Source: Bolinopsis microptera
Taxonomy: Eukaryota > Ctenophora > Tentaculata > Lobata > Bolinopsidae
Reading direction: 5' to 3'
Length of the DNA stretch: 64,000 nucleotides
Assembly (NCBI RefSeq): GCF_026151205.1
Contig: NC_087074.1
Coordinates: 15,978,962 to 16,042,961 of the forward strand
Shown here: positions 1 through 11,433 of the stretch, piece by piece
How the letters are laid out: the number at the start of each line of letters is the position of its first letter
Position numbering within the stretch: position 1 is the stretch's first letter
The notes under the pieces: generated by a model
What the model saw: only the letters and a program-made list of their open reading frames with translations
The model's database searches: none
Told to the model about the DNA's origin: nothing
Program-made: the position numbers and the translations under genes

Positions 1-60
1 ACCCCATGGCAGTGCTAGTTTTATTATGGTACAAATTGTAAAGCGAAGTTATGAAAACGA

Positions 61-348
61 TCAGAGTTCTTCTTTCTTCAGTTTATGAATTTTAAAAGCA
101 GGGTAGAAATACGGCTGGCCAGGGCGATAGTGTGGGAGGGTACTGGGGCGGTTTGTGGGTCCAGTTTGGTCTGCTCTGGTGTTGTCAGAAACACCCATCA
201 CTTCTTTCGCATCCCTTGCTAATATCAGTCCTTCTTCTTTTCCCTGTACCCAGTGCTTGAAGAGTTTCTCATACAGTTGTTGGGTAGGGTCACAGTCCAA
301 GACAATGGTCAACATATCGGGCAGAGTAAAGATTTTTAACTTGAATTA
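61..348 (-). pseudogene. Short ORF fragment with RNA-virus-polymerase-like segment (possible endogenous viral remnant)
   Basis: Open reading frame of 84 codons from the first ATG, open a further ~14 codons upstream, ending in TGA at 61-63. I see an N-terminal acidic/hydrophobic stretch, then a Thr/Asn/Arg-rich linker, then an aromatic-basic segment near the C-terminus (YFYPAFKIHKL). From memory that segment resembles the region preceding the catalytic motifs in RNA-dependent RNA polymerases of some positive-strand RNA viruses. No palm motifs (GDD) follow, so if the match is real this is a truncated, non-functional genomic copy. It could equally be an exon of an unrelated gene or a mobile-element fragment. 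Confidence 0.25.
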
Positions 349-1586
349 TAACTTTTCTGGGGTTGGTTCGGCACGTGGGTGTGGTTCCAGCGGATATATT
401 GACATCGTCAATCAACGCAGTACACGTAGACACATAGATAGCCCCAAGCGTTTTGGTCCCTCATTCCTGCCACTCAGCATTGCCTACTGTAAAGACAATA
501 GAGAAACTGACCCTGTCTCACTAAATTCCCCTAAATTCAACCACTTACCATAATAAAAATACTAACAACCAAATAAAGTTTTTTAAATAAAGAATATTTC
601 CTCAAGTTTACGTCTAGCTAACTAATTCGTGGTTTAAGCTCTTATTTTATTTATGATTAAAGGAATGTAAAATAAAACTTTTCGTTTCATTGAAAACTTT
701 TCGTTTCATTGATATGTGAATGCTTTCCCTTTCACTTTCACCTTTTGTTTACCTATTATATAGCTTGCTAGGCTTGTTTATTGTTCGATATACTTTAACC
801 AATATAATGCGAGAAGCTCAATAGAAGAGCGCTGCGCATTGGAAGTAGTGTGCCATTGATACTTGTACCACGTGACCCCCATCGTCGTTTCATTATAGTG
901 ATAGTGAAAACTCTACCCCTTGCCCCTACGATACAGGGGGAGCCGCGCACTCGTGCGCGGCGGGTCATACAACGTATGTCAAATTGATACATGTTACGTA
1001 TCCCAAATATCATACATCAGAGATATATATGGATACACCAGGAAAAACCATCTCTGCGCGGCGTCAACCAATTAATGTGCGGCGTCAGTAAATTTTAAAG
1101 TTCGCGCGAAAATTGTTTTATATTGAACCCTGTTTGCTGCTTGTTGTTTTGCATTTTCTAGCTATTGTGATGTTATCGACACCTGTGAAGATTCCAGGAA
1201 ACCTTACCGTTAGGGGCCTAACTTTGGAAGTAAAAGAGATAGAAAGTTCAGGTTTTCAACAAAATGTCCGTCTCGTAAAACTAAAGTTAGCTCCCCAGGA
1301 GCCAAATTTGGGACAACTTAGATTTTGAATTAAACCGAAAAGTTTGATTTTGGGCTAAATAAAAGATCACAGCTTTTAAACTTTGCAAAATAATGTCGTT
1401 GTCATGACTCCAGATTGTAATTCACGCGAGCGATCATGCAGTGAACATGACGTACGCGCGCTGACACACGTTCTATCGAAAAACAACCACCTCTAGTAAC
1501 ACGGCCAGCCGGTAAACTTTGTTGGGATTGCTGCATCCTCCCGGACACATAAAAACCAGTTTTTCTGAGGTCTGCCTCTTAATCTT
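349..1586. other. Intergenic, no supported gene
   Basis: AT-rich DNA with a GC-richer patch at about 930-1110 containing GCGCGG motifs. The stretch near 980-1030 (GATACATGTTACGTATCC and the following AAATATCA...CAGAGATAT) is closely similar to 22138-22175 inside the long inverted-repeat element, so this patch is probably a dispersed repeat. A 52-codon frame from 1171 has no recognisable features. Confidence 0.5.
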
Positions 1587-1883
1587 TTACCATGCTTTGG
1601 GATCCAGTTTGATTGACGATGTCAATCCATCGAGATCGTTGCTCTGCGAAGCAAAGCAACGATCGACGATGCGAAGCAAGAATGCTAGTTTGCGCGGCGC
1701 GTCGAAGCGGCGAAGTCCTCCAAGGATCCAGTGCAGAAGATAGTTTGGTATTCTTTCTTCTGGCATCCTCACCACATGGCCAAACCATCTGCATCGGAGC
1801 CTAGCTGCTTGTACGAAAGTATCAACAGGGGCGATATTAGCCCGCTTAAGTACGTCAGCATAAGATACGTGATAAAACTCCAA
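1587..1883 (-). pseudogene. C-terminal remnant of a LINE reverse transcriptase ORF
   Basis: The minus-strand frame contains the pattern seen at the C-terminus of many non-LTR retrotransposon ORF2 proteins: an Arg-rich stretch followed by RCRWFGHVVRMPEERIPNYL and a Gly/Arg-rich tail. No polymerase palm motifs are present nearby, so this is a short 5'-truncated or degraded copy. The 3' part of the frame runs into simple GCGAAGCAA-type repeats around 1640-1690, where the protein similarity ends. Confidence 0.65.
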
Positions 1884-2569
1884 TTAGAAGGATTAAAAAA
1901 GATATGATTTCTAAAAGTATTACAAATGATTGCTTTTTTTGGAATGCTTCTAATGAAGTTTTAGTAAGAATTGAGGGAGCCATTTATGTCAGTATTAAAG
2001 AGAAACATAACGATCATCTTTGGTTTCATTCTTATGTGGCAAATAAGCGATTTATAAATCTTTATTATATATTATATATATTTTTTTAAAATAATGTTTT
2101 TGATAAATTTTTTAGAAATATTGTATTTGATAAATAATTAATGTTGGTGGGGAAATATTAATTATATATTTGTTCACATAAGTGCGATGATATTTTGTAG
2201 ACATGTGTGATGATGTGATGTCATACATTTTACTTTACTTTACTTTCCAAGTAACGATGAGCTCTTTCTGTCGGTAGCTCAAACAGATGATTTAAAATGT
2301 TATCTTCGCCACACACCATGCCCCTATTCTAACATCTAAAACCTTGACGAAAAACTTGACTTTCTTGTACAGACATGTCACTTTATCAAAAACAGTTTAA
2401 TGCTTGTGATGCCTGAGGGAAGCATTTTTCACACTGTGTCATGTGTGTTGAAATGCGATCAATTCAGGTGGATATCTACATTATTTTTAACCTTCATAAA
2501 CAAATTCAGTAATAAATATGATTTTTGTTTTTAGCTGGTATCTTTGCTGCTCAAGACAAGTGAAGCAAA
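1884..2569. other. Upstream region of the STI1-domain gene
   Basis: AT-rich, with a short TTTAC repeat at about 2230-2247. A polypyrimidine tract and TTTTTAG acceptor at 2527-2534 lie just before the first coding exon, so the 5' UTR is probably spliced. No other gene seen. Confidence 0.45.
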
Positions 2570-3957
2570 ATGTCTGACGATGATGGTAAATTTCTTGTTT
2601 CATTGGTAAAACTAATATAATTATTGTTTCTTAGTGAGCAATTCTCTTAGCCAATTCTAGCCATTTTGATTATTATATGTAACATTTATGAACATTTGTT
2701 AGGAAAATCTTTGATATATTAATTCATTCATTATACATTTGTCTAGATCGTTGATTGTACTCAATGTTGTTTCAGGCCCACCACCCCTAGATGATATGTC
2801 AGAGTTTGTGAAAAAACTGTCTGGAAACCAAGTTCAATTTGATAAAGTTCAAGTTTCTCAGCAAATTTCTGCAACTGAGGTAAGAAATATCGCACATTTT
2901 TCTATCCTACAAGGTTCAATCTGCTCATTATTGAAGCAACTAGAGGAGTCATAAAATGCATAGCCAAGGCTTACATTGACTGAGTACCTACCTTTTTGTA
3001 CCAGTACTTTCTGTTGCTCTAAAACCTGTACCCAGAACCTAAATCAATTAAATGATTCCATTATCATTTTTTTCCAGGCTAGAGCAGAAAATCAAACGAC
3101 AGGCATAGTCTTAAAAGCTGACAAGCCTTGTAAGACAGAACCTTCTAAATGTAATAATGCTAATGTGGGATATGGAGGAATGAAAAAAGGATTCTTAAGT
3201 ATGTTTGTGTGAACTGGAATCCTGAAATGTTTTCATTACACTATTATGAACTAAATCTTTCAAAGTTAGGGATTCATAGTTATCATTCAAAGATTTTGAC
3301 TAACAATTTTCATAAGTAAGTCAATCTATAGATTGATAATTTACATTTATTTCATGATAATTGATGAACGTGGTTCTCAAATTATTAACCATTATCTGCA
3401 GGTGGTGGATTATCAAACCCAAGAAAAAGAGAACGCAAAGAAGTCAAAATCACAGAAGTTAAAGCAAACCCACAAGCCAAGCAAGATGGCCTGAAACTTA
3501 AAGAAGTTCAAGCTAAAATGTCAGAAGCTAATCAGTTCCTTTCTGACAATAGTAGTAAGTATTTACAACATTGTTCTATTTTGATTCTCTTGCAAAAATT
3601 ACAATATATTGTAAAAGATGTTTGATTGTTCGTAATTTTTTTGATAATTGTGTACTGTGGAATATTTCTTGATGTTGTAAATTTTACATCGAAATTATGA
3701 ATTCATTCGAAATATTTTTTTCAGATGATTGGCTTAGTGATGACCTACTGAAAGGAATACAGACGAATGATAAGATAAACAGCAAACTCAGCAATCCTCA
3801 ATTCATGGCTGCCTTTCAGGAATTTCAGACAAATCCCCAAGAGGCTGCTAAAAAGTATGGCAATAATACTGAAATGAAAAAATTTATCCAAGAATTTTCT
3901 GGCCTCATGGGAAATCATTTCACTGGTTTAGCTGAAAAACAAGATGGTGCTAAATAA
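2570..3957 (+). CDS. Small STI1-like (heat-shock chaperonin-binding) domain protein, five coding exons
   Basis: Exons by splice sites and phase: 2570-2585, 2776-2879, 3078-3198, 3402-3554, 3725-3957, giving about 208 residues. All introns are GT-AG and every junction keeps the frame. The protein starts MSDDDGPPPLDDMSEFV, has a Lys-rich middle containing SGGLSNPRKRERK, and ends in a helical region with NPQFMAAFQEFQTNPQEAAKKY. That last part has the Asn-Pro, Phe-Met and repeated NP spacing of STI1/DP2 domains found in Hop/STI1, ubiquilin and Hip, where they bind clients or chaperones. There are no TPR or ubiquitin-like domains and no signal peptide, so it is probably a cytosolic chaperone-associated factor; the role is inferred from the domain only. 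An orthologue name was not recognised. The next gene starts 500 bases downstream on the same strand. Confidence 0.85.
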
Positions 3958-4460
3958 CATGTAAAATTAAAGTTACATGCTATTATATTCTTACTGACCC
4001 CTGAGTTAGTCATTTTTATTTGCCTCTATTGGTTTAGTTAAATCATGTGTCGTCATGTTGATCGTATTATTTAAAACAATCGTTCATAATCAGATTCCCT
4101 GTCAATTTTCATCAGAAGTAATAATGTATATATAAATTATAAAAGTGTATAAATATTTATTATATTCCAAGATGTTTCCATATTTTCAATATTAAGTTTT
4201 GTATTTATCAGAGTAATTTTTAACGCTTCAGATATTAAATTATGAAAATACTCTTTCTGTTTTACTGTTTCCTTCAAATAAGTTGCAACTTAATTTCATT
4301 GAAATTTGATTTTACTGCTTGTATTTTACTTTCCTGCTGTGTTAATAACTGTAAGTAAAAATTGTATCCCTAACTCTTCTTACCATCCTGTTATTTTTCC
4401 TTAGCTCTCAGCTGTAAAGGCATGGTATGGTGGAAGACAAAATAAGAATATCGATTGTAA

Positions 4461-6041
4461 ATGAGTTACTCTGAGTTCACTGATGGAACTTATGCTGGAG
4501 GCAGCTCAGCTGAGCCAATGTCCTTTCCTGAGTCCAAATTTCAGCTGCGCTATGGCAACATCACATTTGAAAATCTTCAGGACATAGAACTTGCAATCAT
4601 AGTCATGAAGGAGCTGAAATTCATGTTATCGTCACATTACAGATGTTACTTTGATCAGACAACTACCCTTGGGGATCAAATAGATGAGTTTCTGGACACC
4701 CAATATCATAGGAATGTGGTGGATCCAGGTGTTAAGACAAGACTTTGTGCTGTTATGAAGGGCCTTCTTTACGAGAGAAATCAGATTAACCACACTGAGG
4801 GAATTGATTTTTTGAGAGACAGGAGCAAGTTCATAAATCAGAGCATGGAGGTTTTTGTGAACCTGAGTCCTACAGAGAATGGCATCTGTGTGTCGCCCGC
4901 TCGACATAGTGTCCTGGTTCCTTGTCCTAATTCACAGTCTCTTTTGGAGGTTTGTAATCTTAATTCATACACAAATTTTGCATAAGGTTTTGAGCATAGG
5001 TGCGACCGTTAATCTCGAAAATACATATTATTATTTATAAATTATATTGGGCGATGCTTAGGAACAGATGAGCCTACAAAATGTTTTTATTGGCATAAAT
5101 CATACTTGATAGAGATTTTTATGTTTATATTTACATACATCATTGTTTCAGGATCTCACGTTTATTGACTATGAGCAATACGAGGACATCAGTATCGCTG
5201 TAAAGGTCACCAAGAGAATAGACCACATCCTGAGGGAGGTTTTCCAGCAGCGTGGTGAGACTCTACAACAGAAAATAAACAACTTTCCATACGATGCAAA
5301 CAACATCAAGCGAAAGATGTCACAAGTCAATGCTATCAAAAATAAGATAGTTAACGAGCGTTATTTAATAACTTTGACAACCGTGTGGAGTTCATCAACC
5401 TAGCTCAATCAATATTTGCTAATCTGATTGAGATTGTGGACAGTGGAAAAGTTTACAAATTTGGGAACAACCTAAACCTTGACATACTGAGTAACACTAC
5501 AGAGGACAACAACATGACAGCTTCAGTGAACGATGCGACAACAGTTTCAACATATCACATACCTGCCCATGCTCCAGGGCCAGCCACCTACACCTATCCT
5601 ACCTCTCAAACTCTCTCAGCCCCCTTCTCACCTCCCTCCGCCCCCAGAAGCTTCAATAACTCCTGGGCTACCAGTGGCAACTATGAGAAACTTCCTTCCT
5701 TCAGAGACGACTCAACAATCCCAATGGATGCAGAAACATTAAATATGAGGGAATACCACAAGCAATCTGAGAGATACCCAACACAAGCTGAGAGATATCC
5801 ACCAGATAGATACCCACCTGAGAGATACCTACCAACCCACACTGTACCAGCATCTGGTACTCGTTATGAGAAGTTACCCCACACAGTTGAAGTGGTTGAG
5901 AGGAGGTTGGTGCGGGTTGATGGAAGACACAGAAGGAAGAACAGGAAAATGGCGAGCTGTTGCAGAAACACTTGTATTGGTGTTACAATTGCTTTGTTTA
6001 TGGTGGCTTTAAGCGTCGTCTGCTGGAAATTCCTGTTCTAA
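4461..6041 (+). CDS. Unrecognised tail-anchored membrane protein with helical N-terminal region (frame broken once)
   Basis: Two coding exons: 4461-4949 and 5152-6041, joined in phase by GT-AG sites; an acceptor at about 4405 suggests a spliced 5' UTR. The N-terminal ~230 residues are predicted-helical and repeat-like (two similar blocks, beginning at GNITFENLQDIELA and DLTFIDYEQYEDISIA). A Pro/Tyr/Ser-rich linker follows with degenerate ERYP repeats (residues ~360-395), then a basic stretch and a single hydrophobic C-terminal segment preceded by CCRNTC. This is the layout of a tail-anchored protein, with likely palmitoylated cysteines. The frame slips near 5363 (TATTTAAT): adding one T would continue into FNNFDNRVEFINLAQ, so about 459 residues are expected. 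I do not recognise the family; the block duplication suggests a helical-bundle cytosolic domain held at a membrane. Confidence 0.75.
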
Positions 6042-6982
6042 TTATGGCTTATTTTACTCAGTGCCTTAAAATCAAATAATCTATCATGTTACCGCTGAGC
6101 AATATTTATGAAAAGCTCTATTAGAATTGGGTGATGACCAAATCATGTAAGAATTCTACACACATACAGAACAGTCGTTTTCATCTTTTGAAGATTAAGA
6201 TTATAAACCCTTTTATACCAAATGTATAAAACTGTAATTCTATATTTAAGTACTAAATGGTTTATAGCTTCACATATCCTTGCAGATGTATAAACCACAA
6301 GAATCTATTTCAATATTTGGTTATGTTGATGATTGTTTGTTCATTTCATTCAGAACAGGGTTGGGCTTTTTATAGATATTCAATGGCAGAATTTAGTTTT
6401 TGCTACATTTAAAATGGTTTTAAAAATAATTGGTTTCATTTTAATCATATCAGAATTAATATTTTCCCCAGAATTTTAATATTAAACATATATTTTATCA
6501 TTTATTATCAATCAGAGTTATATTAGAGTAGAGCTTTTAATTTTCTAGAGATTATATATATATTTTATCATTGGATTTACATTGTATTGAAGAATTGATC
6601 ACTGTATGATGTACCTTCAAAATAATGTAAGCTGCATTCAGTTGTACTAAACGTTTATTTGTAAAATGTTTTTGATTCTTACTTCTTCAAACATGAATGT
6701 TAAACCGTGAAATGTCAAATTTAAAAAAATTAATTAAAAACGTTGTAATTATACAATATATCTCTCGGTTATACTCTGATATTAATATGACGATTTTTTT
6801 GCATAAAACAATATGCCATCAACAATATTAGTGTATTCATAACCATCACTCTTTCAGGCTACCTACTGCCTGAGTAGTATGATTAACAAGAGTAATGTTA
6901 AGTGAAACACGTTTTAACATGACCTACTCTGTTCACCATTATTAAAGAGGCATTGTCCAATCATAAGGCCCGGTACTCTGTT
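6042..6982. other. Intergenic, AT-rich
   Basis: 3' flank of the tail-anchored gene and 5' flank of the F-box gene. No open frames or structured repeats stand out. Confidence 0.5.
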
Positions 6983-8520
6983 ATGTTATCTGATCAGGAA
7001 AACATTCTCCTCAACTCGACTGTATCTTCAATCTACTTTCTCAGTGACGACTGTCTGGATTATATTCTATCATTTATCCCGACTTTGGATCTTCTTCTTG
7101 TGTTGTCCACAGTCTGCAAGCGATGGCATTCTCTTTGTTTACAAAGGATAAGTCGATTGAAAATTTTGGATACCAGAAATTTGAGTAATGAAAAGAGTAA
7201 AGAAAAGAGTAATGAAAAGAGTAAAGAAACGATAATTTATGCCAAAAATTTTATTAGAATTGTTACTTTAAATATTGGTACTCTACAACATCTTCATATT
7301 GATAATAATGTATACTATAAGAGATTTCAACTAGATACACCTAAATCTAAGTCAAGGAGCATTCCTGAAACTTCTTCTCTGTCAGAATGTAACATTCTTC
7401 TGATAGTGTCCGAATATTGCCCCAATCTCAAAACTTTATCTCTGAATATTGATGAAAGACATCATCCGTTCAAGTTACAAATCCCAGAATCTCTACCAAA
7501 TAATTTGAATAGTTTGAGTCTTAATTGCGGACATCAACTTGAATCGAACGGTCTTCTCGCAAAGCTTCTTGAAAAGACGGAGAGCTTAAAAATGCTGGAC
7601 CTGGGGCCTCTGACCGGACAAGATGAATTTGCTGATATTTTCAGAGCAATAAGGGGACATCAGATACGATGTTTATCTTTTAAACAGTGCACAAATATGA
7701 ATCAGACTGACATGGCAGTTTTGTTAGAAACGTTTCACTCGTCTGTTGAGGATTTGAGCTTTACAAATCCCAATAATTTGGAAGACATGATCACAAACCA
7801 AGAAGTTTCATCTGACCCAGAAAAAAGTTCTATAAACTTAAAAGATTCAAGGCTTCACAAAAACCGCATTGTAATGCGATTAGGTTATCCAATGAATGTG
7901 GAAAATTCAATGTGCAGCTGTTAAACCTCATGCCAAATCTAGAAGTTTTAGACTTGTCATCAACTCGTAATCGATTCAACCTCATATCTACTGTTGTAAG
8001 AGGCTGCCCGTTACTGAAAAGGTTCCATTTCAACGAATGTGAGTTCACCGCAAAACAACTCACCCCTCTGCAGCAGCTGACACACTTGGAACATTTAGAC
8101 ATAAGTTACAGCTTCAATACATTCTACCAGAATTGGCTGAGTGTCGTTGACAAAGTATTGGTTAAAATACAAAGCTTAAAGTATATTGATCTACGAGGCA
8201 CTACCATCGATGATAAAGCTCTTCACCAATTGATAGAATCTCATCATAATTTGGAAACCATTGATGTTAGTGATGCTTTGACAGTGAGCGGTGTTCTATT
8301 AGAAATGCTCCACAGTTGTAACAGAGATAAAGTTATCACAATCATTGATAGGCCTGCACGTACTAGTGCAGGTGTTAATAGTTTAAGTGCTTTGGAGTGG
8401 TCAAGAAGAAGTGACCCAGATCAGATCGGATTACCTGAGTGGTTTAGACTGAACGGACAAGATGTTTTTAGTTGGAAAGCTGAAGAGTTTTGGGAAAAAT
8501 CTTTAAAATGGTGTCCATAA
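6983..8520 (+). CDS. F-box / leucine-rich-repeat protein (frame broken once)
   Basis: The first ATG in frame is at 6983; the frame is open further upstream but without another ATG. Residues ~19-56 form an F-box (FLSDDCLDYILSFIPTLDL then VCKRWHSLC), which would bind SKP1 in an SCF ubiquitin ligase. A short Lys/Glu/Ser repeat (NEKSKEKSNEKSKE) follows, then irregular leucine-rich repeats to the C-terminus (for example LEVLDLSSTRNRFNLIS, LEHLDISYS, LKYIDLRGT, LETIDVSDA), the likely substrate-binding part. The frame changes between about 7815 and 7924: from CCAGAAAAAAGTTC (7817-7830) onward the other frame stays open with LRR-like sequence, so one A is probably missing from the A6 run. Expected length is about 512 residues in one exon. 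It resembles FBXL-type receptors, but no orthologue could be named. Confidence 0.8.
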
Positions 8521-8599
8521 TCGATTAGTTGCATTATCACTTCAAACAAAGTAGTCGCTGATTCTTAAATTGCTGTGCTTTAAAAACCTTTGTTCCGTT

Positions 8600-9280
8600 T
8601 AATATTATAATATTTTCCGGTTCCGAATTGGAAGGGGTGTAATCCGATACGTGCGCATGATACAATATAGTGTCTAATATATAGAACGCCAGTGTTATTT
8701 GTTTTACAACTTGCCGCCAGCCAGTCTGAGGTCTATGCTGATAATACCTTGGCTTCCCTTGCGGGATATATCGGCAAATTATCAGCTCTCAGTGTCGGAG
8801 ACTTTTAGTGGATATAATTCCCGGAAGGTATTATAATACATAATACCTCCGGTTCTTCGGGCCGCAAATTCCCTCCAGCAAGCTGTCGGGAATTATCAAG
8901 CGGAACCCGAAGAGCCGAAGGCATTATTATATTATAATACGTTCCGGTTCCGATTGGAAGGGGTGTAATGTGATACGTGCGCATGATACAATATAGTGTG
9001 TAATATATAGAACGCCAGTGTTATTTGTTTTGAAACTTGCCGCCAGCCAGTCTGAGTCTATGCTGATAATACCTTCGCTTCCCTTGCGGGAAAAATTTGC
9101 AAATTATCAGCTCTCGGTGTCCCCGAGTTTTAGTGGATATAATTCCCGAAGGTATTATAATACATAATACATAATACATAATACCTTCGGTTCTTCGGGC
9201 CGCAAATTCCCTCCAGCAAGCTGTCGGGAATTATCAAGCGGAGCCCGAAGAGCCGAAGGCATTATTATATTATAATACTT
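8600..9280 (+). repeat. Two-copy tandem duplication, ~326-bp unit
   Basis: The block beginning TTCCGGTTCCG at ~8616 recurs at ~8942 with the same order of landmarks (GTGCGCATGATACAATATAG, GCCGCCAGCCAGTCTGA, TTCTTCGGGCCGCAAATTCC). Copies differ by scattered substitutions. Each unit contains internal inverted pieces, for example GGTATTATAATAC and pairs of CCGAAGA(A/G)CCG(G/A)AGG, so it may be a fold-back or MITE that duplicated. No ORF. Confidence 0.85.
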
Positions 9281-9565
9281 TGTTAATTTTTGTTTTCATT
9301 CTTGTCGGTATATTTTTAATTTTGAAGATATTTTTACACATTTGATTTATAAAATTTAATTTCTGTCACGAGGTGTTGTTTCGTTATATAATATATTATG
9401 CAAAATTATGTTTAGGCTGGGATTTTGCTGATTTCATTGCATCACCTGCATCAGTTCGGTGCAAGAAAACAAATCATGCGGTTAAGATGCAAGCTACTTT
9501 ATTTTGAGCTTCTCGAATCTCGATTGTCCTGAATGAATTTAGAGGGAACTGTAGTTTAAGAATAA

Positions 9566-9695
9566 GATCGTTCACATATTATTATGTAAGCAAGATTTTG
9601 GCCATTCTAGACAGCCATACCCTGAGCTCTCTGTAATCACTTTACAGTTTACACATGTTATCTACTCATCCCCTTCCACTAAATATGTGAACGAT
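9566..9695. mobile_element. Degenerate MITE, TCGTTCACATATT termini
   Basis: Inverted ends ATCGTTCACATATTA (9567-) and AATATGTGAACGAT (-9695) flank ~100 bases without coding capacity. The ends match those of the better-preserved MITE at 16431-16570, so this is an older copy of the same family. Confidence 0.6.
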
Positions 9696-9824
9696 ACAAT
9701 TATAGATCTCAATACCTATTCATAACTACATATCCAATACAAGGCAAGAAGATCCAGTAATGTTATAGGAGTTGAAGTGAGCTGATGTAAAAATCTAATA
9801 TCGGTGACATGAGGCACTGATGTT

Positions 9825-11433
9825 ATGGCAGATTCTACCGAAAAAATCAAAGTACTAGTTTTAGGTAAACGACAAACTTACAATGATTACAAAGTTACAA
9901 TAATACAAAAGTTACAATAATTACATGTAATACAGACTGTACTAATGTATGTAACCGTTACATTGTGACGTTTGCATACTTTATGACTGCTACTCCCTCT
10001 TTTATGATGCATAATGTAATGTTTCTAGTAATAATACAAACGATCCATACATGGAAATATCATCACTAAAATTGTGGTACTTCACAAAAACTAACAATCT
10101 TTATTATTTATCAGGTGACTCAGGTGTAGGAGTGGTACTTCACAAAAACTAACAATCTTTATTATTTATCAGGTGACTCAGGTGTAGGAGTGGTACTTCA
10201 CAAAAACTAACAATCTTTATTATTTATCAGGTGACTCAGGCGTAGGAGTGGTACTTCACAAAAACTAACAATCTTTATTATTTATCAGGTGACTCAGGCG
10301 TAGGAGTGGTACTTCACAAAAACTAACAATCTTTATTATTTATCAGGTGACTCAGGTGTAGGAGTGGTACTTCACAAAAACTAACAATCTTTATTATTTA
10401 TCAGGTGACTCAGGTGTAGGAGTGGTACTTCACAAAAACTAATAATCTTTATTATTTATCAGGTGACTCAAGTGTAGGAGTGGTACTTCACAAAAACTAA
10501 CAATCTTTATTATTTATCAGGTGACTCAGGTGTAGGAGTGGTACTTCACAAAAACTAACAATCTTTATTATTTATCAGGTGACTCAGGTGTAGGAGTTGT
10601 ACTTCACAAAAACTAACAATCTTTATTATTTATCAGGTGACTCAGGTGTAGGAAAGACAACCTTAGTTAACTTAGTATCGAACACAAACAGTAAACCATC
10701 GTGGACTGTCGGCTGTAATGTGGAGGTCATCTACCATGAATCAAGAGGTTTGTAGTTTATTCGGTACTCTTTAAACTCAATTGACAGCGTTTTAATTGTG
10801 GCTTGATTTTGTCAACCCACGATATATCAAGTTGTTCAAAGTGGTCTTCATGATTCTAATACTTGATATTATAATCTACTTTTTGCACTCTCCTCAGAAT
10901 ACTCAGAGTTTATAGAAATGTGGGATGTGGGAGGGAGTCTGGTTCACGAGAACAGCCGCGCTCTCTTCCTCCGTGGTTGCATCTATCACGGTCTTATACT
11001 GGTACACGATCTGACAAACAGTAAATCTTACACTAACATGATCAGATGGGCGCTGGAGTTTGCGCAACATGGTGAGAAATCTAAGAGGCTGTCGAGAGAG
11101 GCGGAGATAGGCTTACTTCAAGGGATTGACATACCGAAACTAATAGTTGGGACTAAGCAGGACTTTTTGTGGAGTAGGAGCAGATATACTACAGATCGAA
11201 CAGGGCTTATTGGCGATCTTAATGCTCAATTAATTAGCGTTAATTGCCTGGATCACCTGCAGTATAAGAACTCTTATCAGCAACAACAGATCGCAAACTT
11301 CTTTGATCAAGTTATAAAACACAAGAAAAATGCTTCAAATAGGTTTAATAGACCTTTCCGGAGCACGACAGAGAGTCCAGCTCCCAGTACGAGTAGATAT
11401 TTCAGTTCGTTAGATTTAGGGTTTTCTTTTTAG
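9825..11433 (+). CDS. RABL3: RABL3-type small GTPase, three coding exons
   Basis: Exons 9825-9864, 10637-10747 and 10898-11433 join in frame to 228 residues, close to the ~236 of vertebrate RABL3. G1 P-loop GDSGVGKT is at residues 14-21, split by intron 1 after the first base of its first Gly codon. The RABL3 signature SWTVGCNVEV follows, then G3-equivalent WDVGG in place of the usual DTAGQ, VHDLTN, and G4 GTKQD. There is no C-terminal prenylation cysteine, as expected for RABL3, a cytosolic Rab-like GTPase. Family knowledge: RABL3 influences Ras prenylation/signalling and lymphoid development in vertebrates; function here is by homology. The 3' end of intron 1 and the first 17 coding bases of exon 2 lie in a ten-copy 58-bp tandem array (see separate entry), so correct splicing must use the last acceptor. 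Confidence 0.93.
10074..10653 (+). repeat. 58-bp tandem repeat, ten copies, spanning the RABL3 intron 1/exon 2 boundary
   Basis: Units start at 10074 and every 58 bases to 10596. Each carries TACTTCACAAAAACTAA, a T-rich tract, the acceptor TTATTTATCAG and then GTGACTCAGGTGTAGGA, the first 17 bases of RABL3 exon 2. Only the final unit continues into AAGACAACC and the rest of the P-loop. Copies differ at a handful of positions (GTGTAGG/GCGTAGG and similar), implying recent expansion. Confidence 0.97.

Noticed and set aside
1113..1328. 71-codon plus frame near 1.1 kb
   Set aside because: No recognisable motif and no splice context; likely chance.
10074..10653. CRISPR-like array (regular repeats)
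   Set aside because: Head-to-tail 58-bp units without spacers, in an animal gene intron.
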